This document shows, piece after piece, positions 12,485 to 25,280 of a DNA stretch of 64,000 nt. The stretch is from Dysidea avara (taxonomy: Eukaryota > Porifera > Demospongiae > Dictyoceratida > Dysideidae), in assembly GCF_963678975.1 (NCBI RefSeq), contig NC_089275.1, forward strand, positions 16,690,220 to 16,754,219. Direction: 5' to 3'. How positions within the stretch are numbered: position 1 is the stretch's first letter; every line of letters begins with the position of its first letter. The notes under the pieces are model-generated. The model saw nothing but the letters and a program-made list of their open reading frames with translations, did not search any database and had not been told where the DNA came from. The position numbers and the translations under genes are program-made.

Positions 12485-12492
12485 CTTTTATA
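12485..12492 (-). promoter_or_regulatory. TATA box of the fibrinogen-like gene
   Basis: TATAAAAG on the reverse strand lies about 50 bp upstream of the ATG at 12436. That would place transcription start about 25-30 bp downstream of the box and leave a very short 5' leader. It is the clearest core promoter in the window. Confidence 0.6.
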
Positions 12493-13053
12493 CAAGTCAG
12501 TTTTAGGCATCAGTGTCACCATAATTGGATGCTGCATTAATATGTCTCCATATATGTATAGATGCTACAAAAATGACATTTGTAATTTCACATGCTTTAT
12601 TAAACATAGTTATCATTATACACTATACACCATGATGTTTACAATTAAACAATCTGGCATAGGACTATAGGTAGCCGATAAAAGACACCTAACAGTTCCT
12701 GGCTTGCATGTATGCAAGGGAAAATACTGTACCAGGTGATTTATATGATGTCCACCATAATGTATGTTGACATGTAGAATGATGATGGTATAATTATACG
12801 CATGTTTCAAGTACTTTCCACACATTTACCTTCTCCAAGTAGCTGTTGTAGATTGCCCTAGCTATTTCAAAACGGCTGAGCTGTGAATAAAGAGAACAGT
12901 AGACTATATAGCTGAAAAAGATATGATTGTCAGAAATGTGGCAACCAGGATATGGTTACAGTGATGGTCAACAACTTACATCATTTTCTACTTGGTGACA
13001 CTTAATATTGTGAAACATTACTAAAAGTTGAGTGTTTAAATTTATTCTCTACA
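12493..13053. other. non-coding stretch
   Basis: This is the upstream region of the fibrinogen-like gene. I see no coding exon and no structured repeat. Confidence 0.35.
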
Positions 13054-13429
13054 AGCTAGCAGGAAATGTATCAGTTACTCCCAATTGAATAGGTACAAAC
13101 ATGTATAGCAACATTACGATAGTGATTCACACCGTCTGTAAGTTAGTATCATTGTGTATCATTTCTGATGCTTCAATACAGGTATAAGTTTTCTGAGAAG
13201 TTGAAGTTGTAGAAGTGAATGCATTCGTATTTGTACATCTTACTATGGAGCTGCTTTAGATACTTTAATTGTGTAATTCACTAATAGTACTAGTAGTACT
13301 GTTAAGTGCTGCCATCAAGAGATAACTATACAATAATACATACTTTATTAGTTCTTGTGGGGCTAATACGCATACATTGTTTCTGTTGTAACTTTATGCT
13401 CAATTGATGCACACACACATGCAAGTCAT

Positions 13430-13813
13430 CAGTATTGGGACAGTTACTTTTTAAAAGTAACTAGTTACATATTACATATTACTTGCAACAGAACTAGTTA
13501 GTTACAGCTACATATTACCCAAAAAATAAAGTAACTATAATATAATATTACATATTATATTACTTTGTGCCCACAGCCTTAAGCTGTCACGTGTGAAACT
13601 ACCACCTTATCATGTGACATGATTGCGTTGTTGGACAATGTGCAAATCTTGGTTATAAGTAAGAAGCTGGTGAATAAGCTTCATTACTTCATTGTGGCTA
13701 GGTGTTACTCAGTGGATTATTAACGAGATTAGTAATTTCGTTACTTGTAGTATATTACTTAGTTACATACCACAAAAGTAATAATTATTATGTAACATGT
13801 AACACAAGTAATG
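13430..13813 (+). mobile_element. hAT-type MITE, GTTAC-rich family, decayed right end
   Basis: It starts CAGTATTGGGACAGTTAC and closely matches the element at 33309-33774. It is flanked by CAAGTCAT (13422-13429) and CATGTCAT (13814-13821), an 8-bp target duplication with one change. The unit 2 empty site confirms insertion. Confidence 0.75.
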
Positions 13814-14244
13814 CATGTCATGTATGGACTTGTGTGTGGATGTGTTTAAATGGGGACCTGGGCATGACCACGTCAGCAACAGATGAAAGCTTTGCTTCTT
13901 TGCTTTTTCTTGTGTACATGTGTGTATGTGTGTGTGTATGCTGTTGAAACTTGGCATGTTTTTGTGGTGTGCATTGATTTGCCTCTAGTAAATAAAATGA
14001 AAGCATGCAATATTGAAATGCAAATTCTGTTTTGTGTAGACATGTTATATATTTTATCAGTTCATAATATTTCAACAGGAACATCTAGTATTGTAAACCC
14101 TTGGTAATGATTACTATAACCAGCCCAGAAATGAATGTACGTATAATAAAACAAGACAATAAAACAAGTGAATATCTCAATAAATGTGTCATCTGCACAA
14201 AGGCTAAATGAACACATGATTTTTAAATTAAGATGACAGCAACT

Positions 14245-14280
14245 GATCCTTTGTTCCTGTTGTGACAGGAACAAAGGATC
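14245..14280. repeat. perfect 15-bp-stem hairpin
   Basis: GATCCTTTGTTCCTG and CAGGAACAAAGGATC flank a 6-nt loop. A second hairpin, CCTTATGT with ACATAAGG, follows at 14319-14341. Confidence 0.8.
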
Positions 14281-15167
14281 AGTTGTCATGTTAGCAGCCT
14301 AACAGTATAATTCTTCTACCTTATGTGACCGGAACATAAGGACCAAATTTTAAGGTTATATAAAAGTTATGGTGTTCTGCTAAAGATAGCATCACTTAGG
14401 AGAAGGTATAGAGCTAGCAGGAAAAGTATCAGCTACTTACTTCCAAGATAGGTACATGTATGTATAACAATGTAGTGATTGACAGGAACAACCACTGTAT
14501 CATTGTGTACCATTTCTGATGCTTCATTACAGGTAGCTAATTAAGCTTTCTGAGAACAAGTTCAAGTTGTAGAAGTGAATACATTCTAATTTGCACATCT
14601 TACTGTGGAGCTGCTTTAGATACTTTAATTGTGTAATTCTTCAATAGTACTAGTAGCGCTGTTAGGTGCTGCCATCAAGAAAGATTAAGAGATAACCATA
14701 CAATAATGTGGGGATAATAATTTACATTTCTATATTTTGAATGAATAATTGTTTCTATCAATCAATGCACACACACACATGCATGGACCTACTTATGTGT
14801 GGACGTGTTTAAATGGGGACCTGGGCGTGACCACAACAGCGACAGCTGAAGGCTCTGCTTGTTCTTGTGTACATGTGTATGTGTATGTGTATACTGTTGA
14901 AACTTGGCAAGTTTGGTGGTGTGCATTGATTTGCCTCTAGTAAATAAAATTAAAGCATGCAATATTGAAATTCAAATTCTGTTTTGTGTAGACATGTTAT
15001 ATATTTTATCAGTTCATAATATTTCAACAGGAACATCTAGTATTGTAAATCCTTGGTAATGATTACTATAACCAGCCCAGAAATGAATGTACGTATAATA
15101 AAACGAGACAATAAAACAAGTGAGTATCCCAATAAATGTGTCATCTGCACAAAAGCTAAATGAATAA

Positions 15168-15261
15168 GGCTGCTAACATGATTTTTTAACTAAGATGGCA
15201 GCAACTGATCCTTTGTTCCTGTTGTGACAGGAACAAAGGATCGGTTGTCATGTTAGCAGCC
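15168..15261. repeat. foldback containing the same hairpin, unit 2
   Basis: GGCTGCTAACATG at 15168-15180 pairs with CATGTTAGCAGCC at 15249-15261, enclosing the 36-bp hairpin at 15207-15242. The left outer arm is lost in unit 1, so unit 2 keeps the more complete palindrome. Confidence 0.75.
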
Positions 15262-15394
15262 TAACAGTATAATTCTTCTACTTTACATGACCGGAACATA
15301 AGGACCAAGTTTTAGGACTAAAAAAGTTATGGTGTTCTGCTAAAGATAGCATCCTTAGCATCACTTAGGAGAAGGTATAGTCATGATCATTTTT

Positions 15395-18300
15395 GAGCAT
15401 GATATTACCTAAAATTTGCTGATTATATAGCTAAAGAAATTGGAATAGACAATTTTAAAATTGTCAATGTTGTTTGTTTGGGATCTAATTCTATTCCATG
15501 AGGTCGCTTGATGTGTGTCCAATTAGGTAGTATTAATGTAAGAGAGTTATTTAACCAATGCAAAAAGCTATGAGCTACTCATTCTGACGATTTAAAGAAT
15601 TCTTGTATTACTCCTGGTCTTTTTGTCCAAGAAAGAAAGGTTCAAAAAGAGTTACGTGCTGAATTAAAAAGGCGGAAAGAAAGTGGAGAAACGAATTTGA
15701 GAATTCACCAAGGACAAATTGTTAAGGTAAACACAGAACCTGTTGTTGAAATGGCTGTTGATTTGTCCACCACAACCTCAGAAGTAAGCAACAATTCTAA
15801 TGGGTAGCCCATACTGTAGCAATCACTTACTGCATAGTCAAACCTCAGCCAAGTCTACTATTACATGTTTTTATACCAATGCTGATTGTTTGTTAAATGA
15901 ACGTAATGAATTAAAAGCAAGACTATCAATTATTCAACCTGACATACTGACTATTACAGAAGTCTGGCCAAAGAAAGCATTCTACTTACACAACTTCCTT
16001 GGAAAGTTTACATCTGATGGTTACGATTTATTCTGTTTTGATCTATCAGTTGGTAGCCTAAGAGGTGTTCGCATCTATTGTAAATCTAACCTTATAAGGC
16101 AACTAAACTTGATACTTTAAATGTTAAGGAGTTCAAAGAGTCCTTGTGGTGCTATGTTCCTGTAGCTTCTAACAGTCTTTTATTACTTGGAGCAAACAGC
16201 TGTAAATCAGACTTGTTGATAATGGGAGAGGGTCTACAAGCAACAGTGATGTTAGCTGTAATGTCGTCCTATCAACACACTACAAGATAACTTCCTCTTT
16301 CGGCATGTGGGTTCTCCAACTAGGTACAGAGAACATAGTGCCCCTTCTATATAAATTTAGTTATCACAAACGTGGAGAGTATGATTTCGTCTGTTGTAGT
16401 TTCTGAGCTCTTGGGTAAGAGCGACCATGTCGTTTTGAATTTTGAGTACACTTGCTACTCAAGTACGCCAGTTCTTAATTACAATTATTGTTACCTTTTT
16501 CACAAAGGTGACTATGAATCAATGGTAGAGGACCTATCAAAAATGACTGGTACATGTTGTTCAAGGATTTGGATACTATTGAAATGTGGGGTATTGCATT
16601 AAGAGCTACTTTGTTTAATTAATAAGTATGTTCTTAAAGTAATTCAGCCAAAGGTCATTCTTGTCCTATGTGGCTTTGTTTCAAAGGCCATAAAGGCAAA
16701 GCACAAAGCTTGGGACAGATATCACTTTACCTGCCAAACTGCTTACTATCAAACCTACTCTAAAACAAGGAACCACTGCACATCTCTGGTAAGGAAAGCC
16801 AAACCTTCATTCGAAGAAAATTTAGCCTACAGTATATCAACTAGCAAGCTATTTTGATCAAATTTTAAGAGTTAAACCTGGAATTCCTATGCTGCAACAG
16901 AGAGATGGTAGCTTTACTGACAATGATAACGATGTTGCTAATTAGTTAAATGATTATTTTTGTAGTGTTTTTACTAGAGAGCACCTTAACTCTATACCCA
17001 CCTTACCTGTAAGGAACTTTTTAACGCTCTCTGACATACAAATAACACCTGACGATGTTTTACTACAACTACAAAGATTGCAACCTCATAAATCTGCTGG
17101 TCCAGACCAATGTCATCCTTGTGTTTTGTACAATGTTTGAGTATCATGCATCACCCCTCCAGCCCTTATATTTGATCAATCTTTGAAGGAAGGAAGTTAA
17201 TCAGACTCATGGAGAGAAACCACAGTAGATGCTATTTATAAAAGGACCCAAGACTGACGCTTGCAATTATAGACCAGTAAGCTTGACATCAGTAGTTTGC
17301 AAGATGCTAGAATCTACTATCAAAGACCATAATTATGCAAAACCTTGCTTCTAATTCATTGCTTAATGACCACCAGTATGGTTTTTGTCCTGGCAGGCAA
17401 TGTGAATTGCTACTCAGAATTTTAAATGATTGGACTCAGTGCCTGGACAATAAAATACCAGTTGACATTTTATATCTTGACTATCATATGCATTTGATAA
17501 TTATAATAAAGTACTATATACATCAAAGATTAATATCCAAGCTACAAGCATAATTATGGTATTGTTGGTAATATATGTACTTTCATGGATTTATAACAAA
17601 AAGAGTCTGTATTACATATAGAGGGCGTATTATAATGTATCTCCCATTATCAGTGGCGTACCGCAAGGAAGTGTTCTGGGCCCAATTTTGTTTATTGTTT
17701 ATATATCAATGATTTATCTGATCATATACAGAGTTATTTGTGGACCTTTCTGATGATCCAAAAATTTACCATTCAATTTTAAGTGATGTTGACCATACTA
17801 TTCTATAAAATGATTTAGATTATTTTATGCAGTGGAATAAGACTTGGGCCACTTGGCAGGGATCTTTATACGTCCCCAAATACAAGTATATCTGTCACTA
17901 GGTTCTTCAGATGGTTCTCCAAGTGGTGGTAGCTACACACTTACAGTTGACTCTGATGACATGGAGATTCAGGAATATAGTGAAGAACAAGATTTAGGCA
18001 TTACCTTTTCAAGTAATCTCAAAATTTCAAAGCATATCAACCTTTCCATCATGAAGGCAAACAGAATGGTTGGAATATCAAACGTACTATTCTTCACCTC
18101 ACCCAATTGTATTTCGTATATTGTACATCAGCCTTGTTAGACCTCACTTGGATTATACATCTATAATCTGGAATCCTTACCTATATTGAAGGACATTAGA
18201 GCATTAGAAGCATTGCAAAGATGTGCTATCAGATTTGAGTAGGTTGACTTACGAGGAAAGATTACAAGTTTTAAACTTACCTTCCCTTTACTACAGGCAA

Positions 18301-18600
18301 AAACAAACGGACATGATAACTACCCATAAAATTATCAGGGGCTTAGTTGAGGTACCACATCAAGATCTTTTTACCATAAGTTGTAACACTGCAAGATCTA
18401 ATGGTTTGAAGTTATATAAGAAAAAGGCCAACACCAACACTAGATTAAATTTTTTCACTAACAGAATAATCAATGACTGGAACACTCTTCCAGCTGATAC
18501 AGTAAATGCTTTGGACACAACTTCTTTTAAGACATTACTAGACATTGTTGGAGAGACAATAGATTTATAATTATGTAATTTAATTTGTATGGTTATATAA
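15395..18600 (+). mobile_element. LINE remnant with ORF1 tail, EN, RT and C-terminal domain
   Basis: The ORF1 C-terminal block ELRAELKRRKESGETN reads near 15650. The endonuclease begins near 15870 (NADCLLNERNELKARL, PDILTITEVW). The RT region (about 16960-17800) has NYRPVSLTSV near 17270 and SGVPQGSVLGPILF at 17652-17693. The catalytic box reads LSDDPK near 17750 instead of Y/F-A-D-D. The C-terminal domain (18223-18570) includes NRIINDWNTLPADTVNALD. Stops and frameshifts are frequent. It is more complete than the other LINE copies, which lack the 5' half, and CR1/L2-like by layout. Confidence 0.85.
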
Positions 18601-19039
18601 GACTTTGGTCTTTTTCAGAACCAGTAAATATGAAAAATAGTAATATTATCAATCAGAAGACAGCAACAATAGTACAGCATTATTTTACAACAGCAATATA
18701 TTAATAACAAAAGAACAGCATTACAACTGCACCAGCAAACTACCAGAAAGTACTATAATAATTCAGCCTATTTATAGTCTCAATATTCCAGAACCTACCA
18801 GATGTGGATAGTTTACTGTTTTAGCTAACATTGTCTATGATTTCACTGTTCTGTATAACCTAAGTCAGCAGTAACCATAATAGTTTCCTTTTCCATTCTC
18901 CCCTTCCTTTTCAAAGGTCACGATGAAAGTTACTAGACTAAGTTAAGTAGTTCAATCATGAAATGTTGCCAAACAGAAATATGTAACAGCTAATGAATGA
19001 TCCAAGTGGTAAATAGGATATAATTAATGTTCATAAATA
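18601..19039. other. non-coding stretch between LINE and BEL/Pao remnants
   Basis: No coding or structured signal. It might include a decayed LTR of the neighbouring BEL/Pao element, but I could not identify paired LTRs. Confidence 0.3.
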
Positions 19040-20600
19040 TCTGGAACTCTGTATTTAATCCAGTTCCAACGGACAGAGTTTCACAATTGGTCTAATAAGC
19101 TGCTTCTCACCTACTTGTAATTTTACAGATCTTACATATCCATCTTTGCCTGGGTACACTTCTGTTACTTTCTCCTAAGGCCAATGAGCCCGAGTACTTT
19201 CAGCCGTGATTAATAAAACAATATCACTCACCTGAAGATTTCGTACCAATTCTTCCTAGAACTTAGGTTTGGTATCCATTCACGCATCCATCTATTCCAA
19301 AAGTGACCAATCAACTCTTATACTCTTCTCCAACATTTCTTAGAATTTGTAGTTTGTTTCTCTGTCAACTCCTGGTGCAAACTGACCACTGATCTGGATT
19401 TAACAGCACATTATCCTTAGGGTTCGCTGATTGATACATAAGTAAGAGGTCTAGAATTGATCAGAGATTCTGCTCCTGTAAACTTAGTTAAAAGGTCTTC
19501 ATCATTAATATCAGTATTACCTAGAATTCATAAACCCCTCCAAAATGGGGAGCTTACGGTGGATTAAAAGTCCATTTGGTTCCTTTATTCATCCTTTCTT
19601 TCAGCTGTTTTGAAGAAGTTGATCTCTCAATTCACGAAGTTCTTGATTAGCAACCACAAAATTAGTGCCGTTGTCAGATATTATTTCTTCCGGTACTCCC
19701 CTTTGATTGCACATTCTATCAAAGGCTCTTAAGAATATGAGTCAGTGTCCAATCCATAGTTGCTCCACCTCCAAATGAATTGCCCTAGATGCAAGTCATT
19801 GTAAAGGGTCCAGCAAAATCTATTGCTGTTTGAGGGAAAGTTCTCAATGATGTTTTTGTTAGCACTTTACAGTGACCAGCACTGCTGAAGGTCTGACAGC
19901 AACTTGTGCTGCAGCCTTTGGATTACCTAACCTAACAGGAACCAGAGACTTTAAATGATTACTTAACCTAGTTAACAATAAGTTCTGCACAATTAGCCTT
20001 CCTCCTCAAACAAAATGTACACCCTTTCTCCCACTCTGCTATCTCTTCTCTGGCTGCCATGATCCAGTATTTACTTGACATTGCAGATAGCATTTGATTG
20101 GTTCCAGCACAGTGGTTCCAAGTTCATGATAAAAATTAACTATCAGCTTGGTGACTCTATCTATGTCTTTATCTTCATCAAGTCTTGGACAGAATCCAAG
20201 AAGCTTACTACTGGCTGGCAGAGGTTTCCTTTCTACAGAGCTCTATTCTTCCTGAAATGCCGCATATTGTACTTTTTGATATTACCTTTTCTGCATCTTG
20301 AACTTCTTCAATGGTCAATTCCTCTTTCAATTTATGTTCCTTATTGACCATGCTTGACTACACTTTTCAATCACTAGTTATATCCTCACTGTCAAATATT
20401 GAGTCACCTTTATTATCTATAGAACATGATTGGCTATCCAACTCAAAATATCTTCGCTTCACTTCCTGTCAAGAAGGAAGTGAAGCGAAGACTTCTTCTT
20501 TCTATTAATTCTTCAGAGATTTCTTCTTTCTATTAATTCTGATACTCACAAGCCTCTTGTTAAATAATCCACTGGATTATAAAGGTAACTAGCCAGACAT
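19040..20600 (-). mobile_element. BEL/Pao LTR retrotransposon remnant (pol 3' part)
   Basis: Read on the reverse strand in broken frames, the order is: an RNase H-end block (NPVDYLTRGL, near 20560), a zinc-binding/linker block (WEKGC, CLRRKAN, near 20010), integrase core blocks (AIDFAGPF near 19820 and [11 protein letters not shown] near 19670) and the C-terminal integrase-associated domain ([15 protein letters not shown] near 19130, [10 protein letters not shown] near 19065). Several in-frame stops are visible, and gag, protease, RT and LTRs were not found. BEL/Pao elements use integrase-mediated insertion; this copy is defective. Confidence 0.8.
20452..20490. repeat. hairpin with 16-bp perfect stem
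   Basis: CTTCGCTTCACTTCCT pairs with AGGAAGTGAAGCGAAG around a 7-nt loop. It is followed by a short tandem repeat of TTTCTTCTTTCTATTAATTC. It lies inside the BEL/Pao remnant and looks like a later palindromic insertion or inversion. Confidence 0.75.
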
Positions 20601-22440
20601 TAGAAGATACCAAGTCTTCTTACAAGGCTCAAGTGGTAAGATACATGTAGTATATCCATGGTGAAATTAGCTATTTGGAATAATAACTACATTAGCTATA
20701 GTGTGTGAAGTATACCAATATAGGGGGTCAGGGGGGCACAACCCCAGGAAATTTTTGAAAGTTAGGCCCTCTAAAGGTGAATCTGAGAGACAGTATTTTT
20801 AGCAGTTTTTCAGTGGAAAATAGTGGAATTTCAGTTTATATCAGTAAATTTTACTATTAAATCAAGACTGATTACAATATGGATTGAATACGTGGCTATC
20901 ATGCATGCATGATAATCTTTTCATTTGTAGCTCCCAAACGTATAGATATAGCTAGTTGTATATCATAGTACATCAGCTCCTCTTAGCCATGCTCTATTCA
21001 GCTAAATCTGTGAGGCAGAAACATGTATAGCTAAGTGGTAGTGGTGTTGAACATAAATGAGATCACAATGATTAGTATGCATGCTCTTTAGCCTAGTGAC
21101 ACTTTGTCAGCCTTAACACCAAATAAAGCATTTGCATACTGAAAAGCAGAATTCAGTGAAGCACAAAGCAGGGTACTAGTAGCTATTAGCTAGTCCACTG
21201 GCAATCCCTAGTAAAGTGCAACTATATTTACATTTATGGGCTTTCAGATTTTTGCTGTTGTGATAGTCAACTTATTTCTAGATGTGCCAGGTTATGAAGA
21301 CTGATCTATAGCCTAGCCAGCACCATAACCCACAACATGGGGTCATATCAGAAGGTAACTGATACAGATTTAACATTCATAGACAAAGTGGGTGAATACG
21401 GTATTATGAAACTGTAAAATATTGCTAAATGGCTGAGTTGGTAGCTACATATTATAACTCTAATCAATTAAACCAACTAACGCATTTTTTGAATTATATA
21501 ATTCATTTAAAAATACTTATAGCCGTAGTGGAAAGCACTGCTAATTATCTGAATAAACAAAAACCACAATTAAAATTTTTGTAACTGGAGATGCACTCAC
21601 AATCGAAACCTGTTTAGGAAGAACTCGAGGAAAAGGAAGCTATACTCTCCTGGAACAGAGTTGAACAATAGGTATAGTCTTGTGTTGGTAGTGATGCATA
21701 GTTCCAGAAATGATACACATAGAGGATTTTGTTGGCCAAGTACTAACTTAGAAAGGAAAGGGGGTAGGCTATAGCCCCCTCCCTGTTGCATATACATGTG
21801 AAATGCAGAAGCTGATATTGGAATTAATCATGAAAGTACAATAAGGACTTTCCCGAGTCCCTCTACTTTTAGATCAATATACATGCAGCGGAACTTAAAT
21901 CCCTTGAGACCAGGAGTGGTCCATAAGTCTGAAAAGTCCGTATCTCTGAAATTGGGTATAATTAAATTCAGTATTATCAACTACCCTAATAGAACAGTCA
22001 CTTCCATAATAGAAGTCATTTCCATAGTTCGGTTAACCAAGAATCTGGATAATTGAGGTTCCACTGTACTTACAGTTAATTTGGGTTGGTTGACCAAGAA
22101 AATCAAAATGTGTAAAAACACTCCCATACTAACTAACCAATGAAAGTTCGTAGCAACTGGCAAGTTAATTTTAAATGTGACAATGTAGTACCGGTATTTC
22201 ACAGACAACCAATGTGAAATTATCATATCAATTTTTCACACCACTGTATAGCAAAAATTAATGGTGTTCACTCTTTGCTTATCATGCCAGGTTTGCACAG
22301 TTGATGTTTGTAGAAACTACACATTCATACATGCACAATCATGAGATTTTGAACGCTAAGTGATAAGAGTAGTTCAATTATAATTTGTACTGGTACTTAA
22401 ATACAATCAAAAGTACTCATTGTATTTAAGTACATAACCT
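20601..22440. other. non-coding stretch
   Basis: No supported gene. A GGGGGGCACAACCCC segment near 20725 and a CTATAGCCCCCTCCC segment near 21770 resemble decayed MITE ends. A 14-bp-stem hairpin (GTACTTAAATACAA with its complement) lies at about 22392-22431. One variant of the 19-bp dispersed motif is at 21981-22000. Confidence 0.35.
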
Positions 22441-22716
22441 TGAAATCATAATGTACTTGCTCCTGTACCATTTATGAGTGCACAAATGTACTTGCACTCC
22501 TCAAACAAGATCCCAACCACTATGATTAATATCATTTTTTTTGACAAGTACTCCACAAAATGTTTGAGCATCAATACCATCACAAATACAGCACAGTTAG
22601 TGATATATAAACAACTGCTACCTACAACTGATGTGATACTATACAGTTACACTATGGTACAGATTAACTGGTACCTGTACAAACCTATGAAAAAGAAATA
22701 CATGTAACTAATCAGC

Positions 22717-25280
22717 CTATACAATCCATTCTCTCAGTACTATAGTTTGTGTGGTGGGGAATGGGTTAATCCGATACACTGACGTCTCTTCTTTATTGAG
22801 TAGGCCTCGTCTATTGTTCAAAGCAGAGCCATGCTCTTGGTTGTTATTCTTTGCCATTGTTGTTGTAACATGTTGGTTGGAGTTATTCTCCTTGCCTGTG
22901 GCCAGTAATGATGGTGCTAATTTGGCAGTTTCTGTAGTAGTAGTGGAGTCAGGTTTTGTCACAACCTCAGCATTGTTCTGGCGGTGTTGCAGTGAGGACA
23001 ACTATATACACAAAAGAATTAGACAGATTCATACGATAACTGATACAACAATGAAGGAAACAATGTTAGATTTGTGTGCCTAAAATAATTCTTTATCTTC
23101 AAACTTATATAATACATACATCATCAAGCATGTATGTACAATATGCTAAATATGCACTTGGGATATATACCAATCTGAAGAGGGTAAACAATACTATATT
23201 TCTTTGTATGTATTCCTGATCTCACCATAGCACAACCCATATAGTATGTTCACGTTGAGCTGAATCCTCAAAAACATTTAATAACTCATGGATGCAATTA
23301 CACATGATCTTGAAATTTGGCTCATTTGTAGTACTGCTTGACCCACTAAAAATATTTCAAAATCTTTTTGTTCAAATGTTTGACATAACATTTACAGCCA
23401 ATCAAAATTTTCACAATACATTTCCTATGGGGAAGCCATATAAGTACAGTGTTCATTACAGCCCTTTCCTGAACTTGTAATGGAGCCAAACCGTACGTGT
23501 CTGTTGTTGACACCTTTGCTGTTACCAATAATCATCTGGTTGGCTGAAATGTTAACTCGGTTTAGAAAAAATCCACTTTTAATTTTTAGCTGTTTTTCAG
23601 GATTCAGCTCAACGTGAACATACTATGGTACTGATTACAATTAAATTACGCATGCATACCGGTGATCGAGCCATCTTTCGCCCACCGGCATGACCAACTG
23701 GTGACACCCTTTTCCTAGAGATCGTTGTTACTGCGGTCTCCTCCTTACTATCATGGCCAAGTCTGTTATCAGTTGTCGATGACACTTCTTGATTAGTTAT
23801 CCTATATGTTTGTATACACACACACTAGTGAATTAACATTCATAATACAGCATATGTACTGTACAACATGTAGCCATGCACACTATACTACATTAGCTAT
23901 ATGCCATCATTTACTTGTTGGATATTCCGTGAACATGTGATGGGTCATCCTTGACTTTCTTTGGAGAATGAAAGGTGTACTGTGTACGAGTGTGCAGTCT
24001 ACTAGTCTCTCCGTGAGCCAGTGATGTGTCCCTTGCTACAGGACTGCGGAAACTCCATGTCTCGGCTCTCTTCACTCGATAATGTTGTCTCTGTTGAGGG
24101 GAATTCTTTAGATCCCGCACTTTAACAGCAATGCCACAATCGGAAACACCTTTCTCCTTCTGCAAGGAAATATTCTCAAATTGTTTAATCTTACTCTGAA
24201 CATTATCTGTCTTCTTCAGTGGCCTTCGTGACAATGGGACCATTTCTTTGTAAAACTTGGGCATGCTAGTTGACTTATTAGAATTAGCAGGCACAGATAA
24301 CCGAGGTCTGGTAACACCGGTAGATTCATTAGTGACATTTTTAGCATCCACATGTAAAGATTTCGCTAGTTTATCAGAGATATTGGAACTTGATTCAGGA
24401 AGTCTAGAAATTGCTGTAGTTGAGCTCATGGATCGACGACCAGTCACCCATGGATAGCTTCTATAACTAGTAGTAGTAGTAGTAGTAGTAGTAGTGACAG
24501 GCTGCGATTTTTCCTCCTCCACTAAAATTATCAACAGACAAGTTAATGTGTGCTACATCTATTCTATCACAAACATGAACATCTGTGTACAAAATGCTAT
24601 TAAAAATATTGAAACAAAAAGTACATATAGAAATGTATGCAAACATGGTTAAACAATGCCTCAATATGTATGTAAACTATCTATGCAGACCAATGAATAA
24701 TGGAATGCTGAAAGGGATTTTTTCATGGCCATGTTGTAGTAACACCTGCGCATTCACTATACATCACTTCCTAAACAGCTTCTCTTCAAATGACTTTACT
24801 GAATACAATAGAAAACCTTCCCAAACAATGGCTTAAGATACACACACCCACATGTACTCACCAGTACTTCTTGAAGAAGTGGAGTTGGGTACATCATGGC
24901 TGACCGTAGAAGCATTATCATTGACAATCACAACTGGAGCAGAGTTAGTTGCCAAGTTTTCTCCATTGTCAGCCGTCCCTTCATCAAAATCAATATTTGC
25001 ACAGCCGGTGTAATGGATCACATTTACAGGACGAGTATTAGCGGCAGTATGTGACTGCCTCTTTGTCCCCCATGGGTCAGGACTATAACAAGGGACAAAG
25101 CCATGCATCTCTTTTTTACAGCGTTGATAATCATCCTGCCAGCTTGTCGAGCACATTGTTGTTGCACTTTCTTTTGTCCCAACATTGACACAGTGATGTG
25201 GAGAACCAGTGTAGTCCAGTATCTCATTGTTGGACACTGACTGAGCTGTTGATAATGGTGTGACATAATTAGGAGAATAC
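22717..25280 (-). CDS. exons 9-12 of the RhoGAP gene: C-terminal region
   Basis: Exons 24862-25280, 23915-24521, 23660-23801 and 22717-23001 add about 480 residues with no recognised domain. Exon 10 has a polythreonine run encoded by a pure triplet repeat (24472-24495, TAG repeats on the plus strand) that is shorter in the pseudogene copy. Exon 11 has GHDSKEE and GHAGGRKMARSP; exon 12 is Asn/Thr-rich and ends VLREWIV then stop at 22717. Conservation of exon 12 coding sequence against the copy is high even though that copy carries a stop. Confidence 0.8.

Larger units (their letters stand above)
13054..15380 (+). repeat. tandem duplication, two units of about 970 bp
   Basis: Unit 1 (13054-14412) and unit 2 (14413-15380) share the same order of segments: AGCTAGCAGG start, CATTTCTGATGCTTCA, GGAGCTGCTTTAGATACTTT, AAATGGGGACCTGGG, a foldback, a second hairpin and GGAGAAGGTATAG. 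Unit 1 is longer because it holds a 384-bp MITE at 13430-13813 that unit 2 lacks. No protein is evident. Confidence 0.85.
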
